A stretch of 64,000 nt of DNA from Betaproteobacteria bacterium (GCA_012026885.1 VEPL01000029.1:248001-312000); one strand, 5' to 3'; positions 17,424-27,022 are shown, counted from the stretch's first letter. Notes: generated from the sequence alone by a model not told the origin. Program-made: numbers and translations.

Positions 17424-18635
17424 GTGGCCCGCACCATCCCCGTTTTTGCCGAAAAACCGGCGTCGACCGCGACAGCCCTCGAATTCCGCGTCCCGCCGCC
17501 GCTGTCGCTCTACGTTCACGTGCCTTGGTGCGTCAGGAAGTGCCCCTACTGCGACTTCAACTCGCACGAGGCGGGCGGGGCCATCCCCGAGCGCGCCTAC
17601 GTCGATGCGCTGATCGCCGACCTACAGTCGGCGCTGCCGCTGATCTGGGGCCGCCCGGTGCAGACGGTGTTCTTCGGCGGCGGCACGCCCAGCCTGCTGT
17701 CGCCGGCGGCGATCGACGAACTGCTCGCGGCCTTCCGCGCCCTGGCCGTGCTGGCGCCGGATGCCGAGGTCACGCTCGAGGCCAACCCGGGCACCGTCGA
17801 GGCCGAAAGGTTTGCCGGCTTCCGCACCGCCGGCGTCAATCGACTTTCGCTCGGGATCCAGAGCTTCGCCGACGACAAGCTCAAGGCGCTTGGCCGCATC
17901 CACGGCGGCGCCGAGGCGCGCGCAGCCGCGGCACTGGCCGCCGAACACTTCGAGCGCTTCAACCTCGACCTGATGTATGGCCTGCCCGGCCAGAGCCACG
18001 GCGACGCAATCGCCGATGTCGAAGCCGCGCTCGCCTTTGCGCCGCCACACCTTTCCTGCTACCAGCTCACGCTCGAACCGAACACGCGCTTCGCCGCCTT
18101 TCCGCCCGAACTGCCCGCAGCCGATGCCTGCGCCGACATGCAGGAGACGATCGAGGCGCAGCTCGCGGCCGCCGGCTATCGCAACTACGAAACCTCGGCC
18201 TTCGCACAGCCCGGCCGCGAGTGCCGGCACAACCTGAACTACTGGTATTTCGGCGACTACCTCGGCATCGGGGCCGGCGCCCATTCCAAGCTGACGCTGC
18301 ACGACCGCGTGCTGCGCCAGATGCGCTGGAAGGGACCGGACGCCTACCTCGAGCAGGTGCGCGCCGGCAGCCCGGTGCACGACGAGCATTCCGTAGCTGC
18401 CGCCGACCTTCCCTTCGAGTTCATGATGAACGCGCTCCGGCTGGCCGACGGCTTTCCCCCGGGACTCTTCGAGTCGCGCACCGCACAACCGCTTTCGGTG
18501 ATCCGCGGCCAGCTCTCGGCGGCGGTCGCCGGTGGCTTGCTCGTGATGGATGGCGAACGCATCGCCCCGACACCGCGCGGGCGCCGCTTCCTCAACCGGC
18601 TGCTGGAGGACTTCCTCGCGCCGCCGGCACCGTAG
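17424..18635 (+). CDS. hemW: Heme chaperone HemW (radical SAM)
   Basis: This 403-residue protein belongs to the coproporphyrinogen oxidase-like radical SAM family. The cluster motif is CVRKCPYC, that is CX3CX2C at C36, C40 and C43. The conserved segment CRHNLNYWYFGDYLGIGAGAHS marks HemW, which binds heme and inserts it into respiratory proteins rather than making porphyrin. The assigned start is GTG at 17424, directly after rdgB. It is the last gene of the kinase-phosphatase-rph-rdgB-hemW operon and converges on the histidine kinase gene. Confidence 0.93.
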   Translation: MARTIPVFAEKPASTATALEFRVPPPLSLYVHVPWCVRKCPYCDFNSHEAGGAIPERAYVDALIADLQSALPLIWGRPVQTVFFGGGTPSLLSPAAIDELLAAFRALAVLAPDAEVTLEANPGTVEAERFAGFRTAGVNRLSLGIQSFADDKLKALGRIHGGAEARAAAALAAEHFERFNLDLMYGLPGQSHGDAIADVEAALAFAPPHLSCYQLTLEPNTRFAAFPPELPAADACADMQETIEAQLAAAGYRNYETSAFAQPGRECRHNLNYWYFGDYLGIGAGAHSKLTLHDRVLRQMRWKGPDAYLEQVRAGSPVHDEHSVAAADLPFEFMMNALRLADGFPPGLFESRTAQPLSVIRGQLSAAVAGGLLVMDGERIAPTPRGRRFLNRLLEDFLAPPAP

Positions 18636-18675
18636 CGCAAATCCCCGGCAGGTTGTCAGGTCCGCCGCGTACGCA

Positions 18676-20685
18676 TCAATCCAGCGGCTCGAAGCGCAGC
18701 CAGACCGTGAAGCGGGAACCCCGCCCCGGTTCGCTGGCGACCGTGATCCTGCCGCCGTAGCGCTCGACCAGCGACAGGCTGACCCAGAGGCCGAGGCCGG
18801 TGCCGCCGGGCTTTTTCGCCGTGTAGAAAGGTTTGAACAGCCGCTCGCGCTCGGCGTCGGTGAGGCCCGGGCCGCTGTCGGCGACAATCAGGCGCAGACC
18901 GACCGGCATGTCGACCTCGTCCCAGTCTTCTGCCGCCAGGGTGAGGACGCCGCCGTCGGGCATCGCCTGGATGGCGTTGACCATCAGGTTGATCAGCACC
19001 TGCTGCAGTTCGTTGCGGTTGCACAGCACCTTGCGGACAGATTCCAGGTGTTGCTCGACGGTGACGGTACCCTTACGGAGCAGGTGGCCGACCAGCAGCA
19101 GGCTGTCCTGGATCAGCTGGGCCGGCGCCACCGGCTCGAGGTAGCCGACATAATCCTGCGGCCGGGCAAACTGCAGGAGCTTGGCGACTATCAGACGGAT
19201 GCGGTGCACCTGTTCCTGGATCAGCCTGACTTCGGGTTCAACCGGCTCGGTCGCCGGCCCGAGGATGTCGCGCAGGACGTCAAGGTTGCCCTGGATGACG
19301 GCGACCGGATTGTTGATCTCGTGTGCGACACCGGCCGTCAACTGGCCGATGGCGGCCAGCTTTTCGTTCATGACGAGCTGCGATTGCGCCGCCTTGAGGT
19401 CAGCCACTGCCTGTTCCAGCTCGGCAGTGCGGCGGGCAACCTCGGCATCGAGCGCCTCGCCCCAGCGCATGAGGGCGTTCGCCTGTGCCTGCAGGCGGTC
19501 GAGCAGGCGGTCGAACTGGATCGCCAGTTCGCCCAGTTCATCGCGGCTGTCGACGGCGCCGACACGGGTGGCCGTCTCGCCTTGCACGATGGCGTTCATC
19601 GTCGCGTGCATGCGCTCGATCGGCCGGAACACCCGGCGCGCCCAGAACGCGGCAAAGAAACCGGCAGCGAGCATGGCGACGGCGAACAACGCGACGACAA
19701 CCGCCAGCCCGGCCTGCCTGGCAGCCGTGAAGGGGGCCTCGAGGTAGCCGACATAGAGCATTCCGACGCGATGACCGCGGCTGTCGACCAGCGGCTCGTA
19801 GCCGGACACGTACCAGTCGGTGACGACGAAGGCGCTGTCCAGCCAGGTGCGGCCCTCGCCGAGGACGGCATCGCGCACCGCCTGCGAGACGCGCGTGCCG
19901 ATCGCCCGGCCGCCCTCGAAGAGGCGCACGTTGGTCGCAATGCGCACGTCGTCAAGAAAGAGGGTCGCGGTGCCGCGACTGCCGAGCAGCAGCGCACCCT
20001 CGGGATAGACGATCTCGTTCAGGCGGTCGATGAAGTCGAGGTTCTTGTTGAGCAGGACGCCGCCGGCCAGCACGCCGAGGATGCGACCGTCGCCATCGCG
20101 CACCGGCGCGGCGGCGTGGAGAACGAGGCCGCGATCCTCGACGGCGCGCGGGTCGGGTGCCGCATTGCGGGTGGCAAGCACGGGCGTGTAAGCCTGCTCG
20201 GCCAGGCGCGGGTCAAGCAGCGCCAGTTGGCGCGCGGTGAAGACGTCGGTCTCGATAGCGGCCTTGCCGGCGGCTGCGGCCTGCAGTGCCGGCCAGGCCG
20301 GCAAGGCATCCCGGTCGCGGTCGACATCGAGAAAATAGAGAAAATCGAGACCGTGCCCGGAGCGGGCATCGCTCAGCAGGCTCGCCAGCGCAGCGTCGCG
20401 GCTCTTGACGGAACTCCGGAGTACCCCGGCGAGGCGGGCCGATCCGGCGAGCGCCTCGACATCGCGCCCGACACCTTCCGCGTAGCGCTCGTAATAGCCG
20501 TGCGCGGCGGCAAGGTCGGTACGCACCTTGGCGATCAGCAGGCGATCGATGTGCTCGCCGCCCCAGATCGCCAGCACGGCCACCAGCACCGGCAGGACGA
20601 TCGCCAGCGGCAGCAGCGCCAGCAACAGCAGCCGGATGCGGATCGATCGGCGGCCGGGAACGCCGGTCGCAGCCGCTGCCGGCAT
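18676..20685 (-). CDS. Membrane sensor histidine kinase (Cache-HAMP-HisKA-HATPase)
   Basis: This 669-residue protein has a transmembrane segment near 17-41, a periplasmic sensor region of about 270 residues resembling a double Cache domain, a second transmembrane segment (about 315-345), a HAMP linker (RRVFRPIERMHATMNAI), a short coiled coil, and a kinase core. The phosphoacceptor is H455 in VAHEINNPVAV; the ATP-binding domain shows NLMVNAIQAM, VADSGPGL and GGTGLGLWVSL. Such kinases commonly sense small organic ligands. It overlaps the stop of the 94-residue gene, which follows fabI, which follows an NtrC-type regulator; that regulator is the obvious partner. Confidence 0.93.
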   Translation of the reverse strand: MPAAAATGVPGRRSIRIRLLLLALLPLAIVLPVLVAVLAIWGGEHIDRLLIAKVRTDLAAAHGYYERYAEGVGRDVEALAGSARLAGVLRSSVKSRDAALASLLSDARSGHGLDFLYFLDVDRDRDALPAWPALQAAAAGKAAIETDVFTARQLALLDPRLAEQAYTPVLATRNAAPDPRAVEDRGLVLHAAAPVRDGDGRILGVLAGGVLLNKNLDFIDRLNEIVYPEGALLLGSRGTATLFLDDVRIATNVRLFEGGRAIGTRVSQAVRDAVLGEGRTWLDSAFVVTDWYVSGYEPLVDSRGHRVGMLYVGYLEAPFTAARQAGLAVVVALFAVAMLAAGFFAAFWARRVFRPIERMHATMNAIVQGETATRVGAVDSRDELGELAIQFDRLLDRLQAQANALMRWGEALDAEVARRTAELEQAVADLKAAQSQLVMNEKLAAIGQLTAGVAHEINNPVAVIQGNLDVLRDILGPATEPVEPEVRLIQEQVHRIRLIVAKLLQFARPQDYVGYLEPVAPAQLIQDSLLLVGHLLRKGTVTVEQHLESVRKVLCNRNELQQVLINLMVNAIQAMPDGGVLTLAAEDWDEVDMPVGLRLIVADSGPGLTDAERERLFKPFYTAKKPGGTGLGLWVSLSLVERYGGRITVASEPGRGSRFTVWLRFEPLD

Positions 20686-20969
20686 CAGCCGGCTTGTTCG
20701 TTGGCGATGGCCTTTTCGGTGATCTCGGTGTACAGGCCGATGCCCTTGACGACCAGCTGTTCGTACTCGGGGTGGCGCTCGAGGAAACCCTTCAGCGTGT
20801 GCAGGTCGGCCGCCACGTCGGCGAGGAACTTGACCTCGGTTTCATCGAGCTTGTCGCCCCGGTCGACCTTGTCCTTGAGCGCCAGGGCGCGGGGAAGGCG
20901 CAGGTTGTTGAAACGATCCAGCGTCGCCTGGAGGACGCCGGCTTCTTCTTCGGGCTTGATCATGTTCAC
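20685..20969 (-). CDS. Conserved small helical protein of unknown function
   Basis: This 94-residue soluble protein has no family I recognise. It is charged and mostly helical, with the pieces TLDRFNNLRLPRALALKDKVDRG, a KLDETEVKFLADV stretch and a HTLKGFLERHPEY stretch; there are no cysteines and no signal peptide. Its stop codon overlaps the start of the histidine kinase and it lies 26 bp after fabI, so it is almost certainly cotranscribed with the kinase. A role as a partner or modulator of that kinase is inference from this coupling. Confidence 0.7.
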   Translation of the reverse strand: MNMIKPEEEAGVLQATLDRFNNLRLPRALALKDKVDRGDKLDETEVKFLADVAADLHTLKGFLERHPEYEQLVVKGIGLYTEITEKAIANEQAG

Positions 20970-20995
20970 TCTCCGGTTGGTGGTTGCGGGCCTCG

Positions 20996-21781
20996 TCAGC
21001 CCATGATGTTGACGCCACCGTCAACGTACAGCGTGTCGCCGGTGAGGCGGCGCGCGTACGGCGTGGCGAGAAAGGCGCAGGCAAAACCGACATCCATGAT
21101 GTCGACCAGTTCGCCGACCGGTGCTCTTTCGACGGCCTGGTTGAGCAGCATGTCGAAATCCTTGAGGCCGGATGCGGCGCGCGTCTTGAGCGGGCCCGGC
21201 GAAATGGCATGAACGCGGATCTTGCGCGGACCCAGTTCGTAGGCAAGGTAGCGGCAGGAAGCCTCTAGCGCCGCCTTGACCGGCCCCATCACGTTGTAGT
21301 TCGGCACCACCTTGGCCGCACCGTGGTAGCTCATCGCGAACATCGTGCCCCCGTCCTTCATCAGCGGGGCTGCCAGTTTGGCCATGCGGATGAACGAATG
21401 CACCGAAATATCCATGGCCAGCGCGAAGCCGTCTGCAGAACAATCCACGAGATTGCCCTTGATGTCTTCCTTCTTGGCCGAGGCGATCGAGTGCACGACG
21501 ATGTCGAGCTGTCCCCACTCCTTCTTGATGCGCTTGAACAGGGCTTCCATGTCGCCCGGCTTCTGCACGTCAAGGGGCGCGAAGATCGGCGCGCCGATCT
21601 CCCGGGCGAGCGGCTCGATATAGGACTTCGCCTTTTCGTTCAGGTAGGTAACCGCCACTTCGGCACCGAGTTCGTGGAAGGCCTTGGCGCACCCCCAGGC
21701 GATCGACGAGTCGTTGGCGATGCCGGCGACCAGCGCCTTCTTGCCCTCGAGGACCGGTCGACGCAGCTTATTCTTGGCCAT
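20996..21781 (-). CDS. fabI: Enoyl-[acyl-carrier-protein] reductase (NADH), FabI
   Basis: This 261-residue short-chain dehydrogenase reduces enoyl-ACP in the last step of fatty acid elongation. The N-terminus reads GKKALVAGIANDSSIAWG, the FabI form of the NAD-binding loop. The catalytic pair is Y162-x6-K169 in NYNVMGPVKAALE, with an additional Y152, and the end is LYVDGGVNIMG. The start is ATG at 21781 (MAKNKLRRPVLEGKK). It lies between the response regulator (88 bp upstream) and the small gene and kinase downstream, an unusual place for a fatty acid synthesis enzyme. Confidence 0.95.
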   Translation of the reverse strand: MAKNKLRRPVLEGKKALVAGIANDSSIAWGCAKAFHELGAEVAVTYLNEKAKSYIEPLAREIGAPIFAPLDVQKPGDMEALFKRIKKEWGQLDIVVHSIASAKKEDIKGNLVDCSADGFALAMDISVHSFIRMAKLAAPLMKDGGTMFAMSYHGAAKVVPNYNVMGPVKAALEASCRYLAYELGPRKIRVHAISPGPLKTRAASGLKDFDMLLNQAVERAPVGELVDIMDVGFACAFLATPYARRLTGDTLYVDGGVNIMG

Positions 21782-21869
21782 GATCAATTTCTCCCTGCAG
21801 ACATGTGGAATGGCGGCACGCCGCCACTTGCCGCCAGCATAGCAAAGTTGCAAGCGTACAGCGCGCGGC

Positions 21870-23228
21870 TCAGCTCCCCCACGCCTGGCACTTGCGATCG
21901 AGGGTCTTGCGCGAGATACCCAGCCGCCGCGCCGCCTCGGACTTGTTGCCGTCGCAGGCCGCCAGCACGGCGAGGATGTGTCGCTTCTCGACCGCCTCCA
22001 GGTTTTCCTCGCCGCCCGTGGCAACAGGCGCGCCAACAGGAGCGTCGGGGCCGGGATCGAACCAGCCGAGGATGAGCGAGCGCTCAACGAGGTTCTTCAG
22101 TTCGCGCACGTTGCCCGGCCAATCGTAGGCCGCGAGCCGGGCCAGGGCACGCGCATCGGGGACGACGCGCGGAACGTTCAGGTAGGGCGCGAGCTGGCCG
22201 GCAAAATAATCGACGAGCAGCGGGATGTCCTCCGTCCGCTCGCGCAGGGGCGGCAGTGTGACTTCGACGACCTGCAGCCGGTAATAGAGGTCGGGGCGGA
22301 AACGCCGGGCGGCGACCTCCGCCTTGAGGTCGCGATTGCTGGCGGCGATGACACGCACGTCGACCGGGATTTCCTGCTCCGAACCCACCTGGCGGATGCG
22401 CCGCTCCTCGAGGACCCGCAGGAGCTTGGCCTGGGCGGGCAAGGGCAATTCGGCGACCTCGTCGAGGAAGAGCGTACCGCCGCGCGCGTAATAGAAAAGC
22501 CCCTCGCGGCTCTGCTGGGCGCCCGTGTAGGCACCGCGGACATGGCCGAACAGTTCCGACTCGATCAGCTCGGCGGCGATCGCCGCGCAGTTCACCGGCA
22601 CGAACGGTCCGCCGGAACGCCCGCTCATGCGGTGCAGGGCACGCGCCGCGACCTCCTTGCCGGTGCCGGACTCCCCGGTGAGCAAGACGGTCGCCGGCGT
22701 CGGCGCGATGCGGTGCAGGCGCTCGCAGACTGCAGCGATGGCAGGCGACTGGCCGACGATGCCTTCGACATCCGCCCCCCGCTCGCTGATCTCGCGGCGC
22801 AGCACGAAGTTCTCGCGCAGCAGGCGCGAACGCTCGAAGCAGCGCTGCACGGCGTTGAGCGCCTGGGCCAGCGAAAATGGCTTGAGCAGGAAATCGGCGG
22901 CACCGGCGCGCAGGGCATCGATGGCGGTATCGAGGTCGGCGTAGGCGGTCATCATCACGACGTCGCCGGCGTAACCCTCGTCGCGCAGGTCGTGCAGCCA
23001 GTCGATCCCCGAGCGCCCCGGCATGGCGATGTCGAGGACGATCAGGTCGTAGAGTTGGCGCTGCAGCAGCGGCACCGCTTCCTCGACGCTGCCCGCGGTA
23101 TCGACACGCCCGCAACGCTGGCCGAGGGCACGCCGCAGGAAGCTGACCATGCCCGGCTCGTCGTCGACGACGAGCACCGAATACTGCCGCCAGGGCACGT
23201 CCTCGCCCTGCGCCTTTTCCACATCCAT
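21870..23228 (-). CDS. NtrC-family sigma-54-dependent response regulator
   Basis: This 452-residue transcription activator has a receiver domain (about 15-130, phosphoacceptor D66 in IVLDIAMPG), an AAA+ domain with Walker A GESGTGKE, the sigma-54 contact loop GAYTGA and Walker B GGTLFLDEVAEL, and a C-terminal Fis-type helix-turn-helix (GNKSEAARRLGISRKTLDRK). The ATG at 23228 is preferred because GGAG precedes it with 6-base spacing; another ATG lies four codons upstream. The cognate sensor is probably the histidine kinase at 18676-20685, separated by fabI and a small gene. Its targets would carry sigma-54 promoters, none of which I could fix nearby. Confidence 0.93.
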   Translation of the reverse strand: MDVEKAQGEDVPWRQYSVLVVDDEPGMVSFLRRALGQRCGRVDTAGSVEEAVPLLQRQLYDLIVLDIAMPGRSGIDWLHDLRDEGYAGDVVMMTAYADLDTAIDALRAGAADFLLKPFSLAQALNAVQRCFERSRLLRENFVLRREISERGADVEGIVGQSPAIAAVCERLHRIAPTPATVLLTGESGTGKEVAARALHRMSGRSGGPFVPVNCAAIAAELIESELFGHVRGAYTGAQQSREGLFYYARGGTLFLDEVAELPLPAQAKLLRVLEERRIRQVGSEQEIPVDVRVIAASNRDLKAEVAARRFRPDLYYRLQVVEVTLPPLRERTEDIPLLVDYFAGQLAPYLNVPRVVPDARALARLAAYDWPGNVRELKNLVERSLILGWFDPGPDAPVGAPVATGGEENLEAVEKRHILAVLAACDGNKSEAARRLGISRKTLDRKCQAWGS

Positions 23229-23286
23229 CCTTGTCTCCATCCTGTCGTCCCCGGATCTTCGGCCGGGTTCTCCTGCCCGGGGCGGG

Positions 23287-23673
23287 TCAGCGCAAGGCCA
23301 CCTCGCCATCGACGTAATACCAGCGGCCAGCATCGCGCACGAAGCGGCTGGACTCGTGCAGGCGGCGGCCGCGCCCGCCCTCGCGCCAGCGCGCGACGAA
23401 TTCCACGCAGGCATGCGCCGGGTCGCCGAGCTCGCTGCGTCTGATCTCCAGCCCCAGCCATTTGACCGCAGCCTCGCCGGAAAGGTCGAGGCTTTCCGGT
23501 CGCGTCGAAGCATGCCAGGTCGCCAGCAGGTAAGGCGCCAGGCCGAATACGTAGGCGCTGTAGCGCGAGCGCATCAGCGACTCGGCATCCGGCGCATTTT
23601 CGGCCCCGGCATGCAGTCGACCGCAACAGTCGGGGTACGTGCGGCCGCTGCCGCAGGGGCAGGCGCCCGTCAC
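23287..23673 (-). CDS. YchJ family SEC-C metal-binding protein
   Basis: This 128-residue protein begins with the SEC-C zinc motif PCGSGRTYPDCCG and continues with the YchJ core (SLMRSRYSAYVFGLAPYLLATWH). Family function is not established; the SEC-C motif also occurs on SecA. Its start overlaps the stop of rdgC (ATGA at 23670-23673). It contains a copy of the iterated GTCGACCGCAAC sequence at 23616-23627, read in a different frame from the other genic copies. Confidence 0.88.
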   Translation of the reverse strand: MTGACPCGSGRTYPDCCGRLHAGAENAPDAESLMRSRYSAYVFGLAPYLLATWHASTRPESLDLSGEAAVKWLGLEIRRSELGDPAHACVEFVARWREGGRGRRLHESSRFVRDAGRWYYVDGEVALR

Positions 23674-24575
23674 GCCGCCGCGTCCGCCTCGCCACCCAGC
23701 GCGGCGACCAATTGCGGCAAGAGGCGCGACAACTCGCCAGCCATCAGCGCGAAGTCGGCGTCGAACTGTTCATCGGCGTGCTCGATCCCCTGCTCGGCCG
23801 ACTCCTTGAGCACATCCAGGAAGGCAAGGCGCTTGACCTCGAGCTTCTCGGTGAGCAGGAAGGAAATGCGCTCATCCCAGGTCAGCGCCAGGCGCGTGGG
23901 CTGCTTGCCGGCGGCAAGGTGAGCCTTCACTTCGTCGCCCTCCAGCGTGTGGCGGACGTAGCGGACGACCGCCTTCTCTTCGCCGGCGGCCTTCAACTCG
24001 CAGTCGCGGTCGATGGTGAAACCGGGTGGCGCCTCGCCGGCGGCCAGCCAGTCAGCCATCGCCGCCGTCGGCGACAGCTTCGTGTGCAGCAGGGTCAGCG
24101 GAAAGTCGTCGAGGCAGGCGCGCAGGTGCTCGATGACCTCCTCGGCCTTGCCCTGGCTCGCCGCATCGACACAGAACCAGCCGCCCTGCGGATCGATCCA
24201 CACGAAGGTCGTGCGCCGCCGGGTGAAAGCGCGCGGCATCAGTTCCTCGGTGACGCGCTCGCGCAGTTCGCGCAGCTGCTTGCGGCCAGGCGCATAGCCC
24301 TGCTCGCCCTCCATCCTGTCGGCGCGCTCACGCACTTCCTGGTTGATCACCGAAGCCGGCAACAGGCGCTGCTCGACGCCAAGGGCGACCAGCCACTGGC
24401 CGCCGAGGGCATGGACCAGCGCGCCGTCCGGACGCGGGGCCACCCAGCCGCGCGAAGCCGGTTCGTGCGACGCGCAGCGACGGAAAGGCCCGCGCGCGAG
24501 CTGCTCGTCGAGGGTGGCGAGATCGAGGGAAAACGGCACGGGCAGGCGGTAGACCTGCAGATTCCTGAACCACAT
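23670..24575 (-). CDS. rdgC: Recombination-associated protein RdgC
   Basis: This 301-residue DNA-binding protein forms a ring around duplex DNA and restrains RecA filament formation. It has the typical start MWFRNLQVYRLP and the central conserved block WIDPQGGWFCVDAASQGKAEEVI. The frame is open further upstream, but ATG at 24575 gives the family N-terminus and the usual length of about 300. It overlaps ychJ by four bases. Confidence 0.95.
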   Translation of the reverse strand: MWFRNLQVYRLPVPFSLDLATLDEQLARGPFRRCASHEPASRGWVAPRPDGALVHALGGQWLVALGVEQRLLPASVINQEVRERADRMEGEQGYAPGRKQLRELRERVTEELMPRAFTRRRTTFVWIDPQGGWFCVDAASQGKAEEVIEHLRACLDDFPLTLLHTKLSPTAAMADWLAAGEAPPGFTIDRDCELKAAGEEKAVVRYVRHTLEGDEVKAHLAAGKQPTRLALTWDERISFLLTEKLEVKRLAFLDVLKESAEQGIEHADEQFDADFALMAGELSRLLPQLVAALGGEADAAA

Positions 24576-24834
24576 CGGGGGTATTCCTGAAACGACGAAC
24601 GGGGCCGAGAGTCTATCAGTTGGCCGGACGCCATGCCCGCACCGTCCTGGTGCCGGGTGCAAGACAGGGGGACACCGCGACCGCCGCGTCGCGCGGCGAC
24701 CCGCCCGAGCCACGGCGGCGGTGGCTGTCGCGGCAACACAGGGAACTCCACCTGCCTCCCGACAGCCCCGCGGAGATGTCCTGGCCGACGTCGCGGCGCC
24801 CGCAGGAGTGCGAGCGCCGTGGCGCGACGATGCC
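24576..24834. other. Gap between rdgC and the diheme cytochrome; no gene seen
   Basis: These 259 bases hold no ORF with a ribosome site on either strand. There are GC-rich imperfect hairpins (for example GCCAC and GTGGC arms around 24712-24728) but no T-tract, so I do not call a terminator. The upstream signals of rdgC should lie here. Confidence 0.4.
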
Positions 24835-25434
24835 TTACTTCTTGCCGCCGCCGGTGAGGGCGACCATGTATTCGACGGCAGCCTTGACTTCGGGGTCGCT
24901 CAGGTCGGCAAGGCCGCCGCGTGCCGGCATGCCGTTGTGCCCGCCCTGAGCGGACTTGACGAGGGCGGGGACGCCCTTCTGCAGGCGCGGCTTCCAGTCG
25001 GCCATGTTGCCGAGCCTGGGCGCGCCGCCCTTGCCGTCGGTGTGGCATTCCCGGCAACGGGCCTTGACCACTTCCTCGCCGCTGCGCGTCTTCGGCGAAG
25101 CATAGGCCTTGTCGGTATCGGTGGCGGCACCGCCGCTGATCATGTAGCCGGCCGCGCGGCTCATCTCGACATCGCTGAGCGCCGCCTGTCCGCCGTGCGC
25201 CGGCATCTTGCGGATGCCGGTGATGGCATTGGCAGTGACCTTGTCGAGCCCCTTGGCGGAACGCTCGCGCCAGGCGGCACGGTCGTCAAAGCGCGGCGCT
25301 CCGTCCTTGCCGGTCGCATGACATTGCGAACAAACCGCCTCGTAGACTTCCTTCCCGGAACGCTCGGCCGCCTGCGCCGCGGCAGCAAGGCCGAGCAGGG
25401 AGGCAGCCAGCGCGACTGCAGTGGGTTTCATCAT
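24835..25434 (-). CDS. Diheme c-type cytochrome made of two c5-like domains
   Basis: This 199-residue periplasmic protein has a signal peptide (about 1-23, ending AAQAA) and two CxxCH heme sites, CSQCH and CRECH. Each sits in a c5-like unit of about 85 residues with matching order: GKxG-APR, a WR/WKPR helix, then a Met in KMPAHGG or GMPARGG as the sixth iron ligand. The two halves are clearly a tandem duplication. It would carry electrons between periplasmic or membrane redox enzymes. Two consecutive ATG codons could start it. Confidence 0.9.
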   Translation of the reverse strand: MMKPTAVALAASLLGLAAAAQAAERSGKEVYEAVCSQCHATGKDGAPRFDDRAAWRERSAKGLDKVTANAITGIRKMPAHGGQAALSDVEMSRAAGYMISGGAATDTDKAYASPKTRSGEEVVKARCRECHTDGKGGAPRLGNMADWKPRLQKGVPALVKSAQGGHNGMPARGGLADLSDPEVKAAVEYMVALTGGGKK

Positions 25435-25499
25435 GTTGTCTCTCTCTTGTGCAGTACAAACACATTCAACATATTACCGATGCTGGCGCCCGCCGTGGG

Positions 25500-26243
25500 T
25501 CATTTCTTTACAAAAATGACATCCCAGACGCCATGCCCGAGACGCAGGCCCCGGTTCTCGAACTTGGTGAGCGGCCGGTAGTCGGGGCGTGGCGCGAAGC
25601 CGTCGGCCGTGTTGGCCAGCGCCGGCTCCGCCGAGAGCACCGCCAGCATCTGCAGCGCATACTCCTCCCAGTCGGTGGCGCAGTGCAGGTAGCCACCCGG
25701 CTTCAGGCGCGTGGCGAGCAGGGCGACGAAGGGCGGCTGGATCAACCGGCGCTTGTTGTGGCGAGCCTTGTGCCACGGGTCCGGAAAAAAGACATGGATG
25801 CCGTCGAGCGAAGCCTCGGGCAGCATGTCGCGCACCACTTCGACGGCATCGTGCTGGCAGATGCGCAGGTTGGCCAGCCCGCGCTCGGCGACCTGCTTGC
25901 ACAGCGCGCCGACGCCCGGCACGTGCACTTCGACGCCGAGGTAGTCGTTGTCGCGGCAGGCGTCGGCGATCTTTGCCGTGGTCTCGCCCATGCCGAAGCC
26001 GATCTCGAGGATTTTCGGGGCATTGCGACCGTAGACCGCAGCCAGGTCGAGTGGCTGCGGCGCGTAGGCGAGGCCGATCTTCGGCATCATCTCGGCGTAG
26101 TAGCGCTGCTGCGCTTCCGACATGCGGCCGGCGCGGCGGACATAACTCTTGATGTGGCCCGCGTTTTTCAACCCTGCCTCGCGCCCCTCGGCATAGATGC
26201 CGTCACCGCTGCCGGGCGGCGCGATCAGCGGCGCGCCGCTCAC
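25500..26243 (-). CDS. trmB: tRNA (guanine-N7-)-methyltransferase
   Basis: This 247-residue enzyme makes m7G46 in the tRNA variable loop. It has the SAM-binding motif [12 protein letters not shown] and the family's [16 protein letters not shown] segment. The start is taken as GTG at 26243, overlapping the thiG stop as GTGA, because it yields the usual N-terminal extension with [17 protein letters not shown]; the next ATG would delete conserved residues. It closes the argS-to-trmB operon. Confidence 0.95.
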   Translation of the reverse strand: MSGAPLIAPPGSGDGIYAEGREAGLKNAGHIKSYVRRAGRMSEAQQRYYAEMMPKIGLAYAPQPLDLAAVYGRNAPKILEIGFGMGETTAKIADACRDNDYLGVEVHVPGVGALCKQVAERGLANLRICQHDAVEVVRDMLPEASLDGIHVFFPDPWHKARHNKRRLIQPPFVALLATRLKPGGYLHCATDWEEYALQMLAVLSAEPALANTADGFAPRPDYRPLTKFENRGLRLGHGVWDVIFVKK

Positions 26244-27022
26244 GAGCCGATCAGTCCGTTGGTCGGCGACGACGGGTCGGCCGAGTAGAGCTTCCTCGCC
26301 ATGCGCCCGGCGAGGAAAGCCTCGCGCCCAGCCTCGATGCCCTTCTTCATGGCGCCGGCCATGAGCACCGGGTCTTTCGCGTGAGCGATGGCCGTGTTCA
26401 TCAGGACGCCGTCGCAGCCCAGTTCCATCGCGATGGTGGCATCCGAGGCGGTGCCGACGCCGGCGTCGACGATGATCGGCACTTTCGCGCTGTCGATGAT
26501 CAGGCGCAGGTTCCACGGGTTGAGGATGCCCATGCCGGAGCCGATCAGCGAGGCGAGCGGCATCACCGCGACGCAGCCGATCTCTTCGAGCATCTTCGCC
26601 TGGATCGGGTCGTCCGAGCAGTACACCATGATCTCGAAGCCTTCCCTGACCAGGGTTTCCGCCGCCTTCAGCGTTTCCGGCATGTTCGGGAACAGGCTCT
26701 TCGGGTCACCGAGGACTTCCAGCTTGCACAAGGGATGGCCGTCGAGCAATTCGCGCGCCAGGCGCAAGGTGCGCACCGCATCGTCGGCGGTATAACAGCC
26801 GGCGGTGTTGGGCAGGATGGTGAAGCGCGACGGCGGTACGGCATCGAGCAGGTTGGGCTGGCTGGCGTCCTGGCCTATATTGGTGCGGCGGATGGCGACG
26901 GTGACGATTTCCGCCCCCGAGGCATCGATCGCCGCGCGCGTCTCGGCGAAGTCCTTGTACTTGCCGGTGCCCACCAGCAGGCGGGAACGATACGCCTTGC
27001 CGGCGATGGTCAGTTGATGCAT
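26240..27022 (-). CDS. thiG: Thiazole synthase ThiG
   Basis: This 260-residue TIM-barrel enzyme builds the thiazole phosphate of thiamine from deoxyxylulose phosphate, dehydroglycine and the ThiS thiocarboxylate. Visible hallmarks are [75 protein letters not shown] and [14 protein letters not shown]. Start ATG at 27022 ([11 protein letters not shown]). ThiS, its sulfur carrier, is encoded 16 bp upstream; no other thiamine gene is in the window. Confidence 0.97.
   Translation of the reverse strand: MHQLTIAGKAYRSRLLVGTGKYKDFAETRAAIDASGAEIVTVAIRRTNIGQDASQPNLLDAVPPSRFTILPNTAGCYTADDAVRTLRLARELLDGHPLCKLEVLGDPKSLFPNMPETLKAAETLVREGFEIMVYCSDDPIQAKMLEEIGCVAVMPLASLIGSGMGILNPWNLRLIIDSAKVPIIVDAGVGTASDATIAMELGCDGVLMNTAIAHAKDPVLMAGAMKKGIEAGREAFLAGRMARKLYSADPSSPTNGLIGS

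Noticed and set aside
24690-24740. GC-rich hairpin near the diheme cytochrome gene
   Set aside because: The stem is imperfect and has no T-tract, so it is not supported as a terminator.
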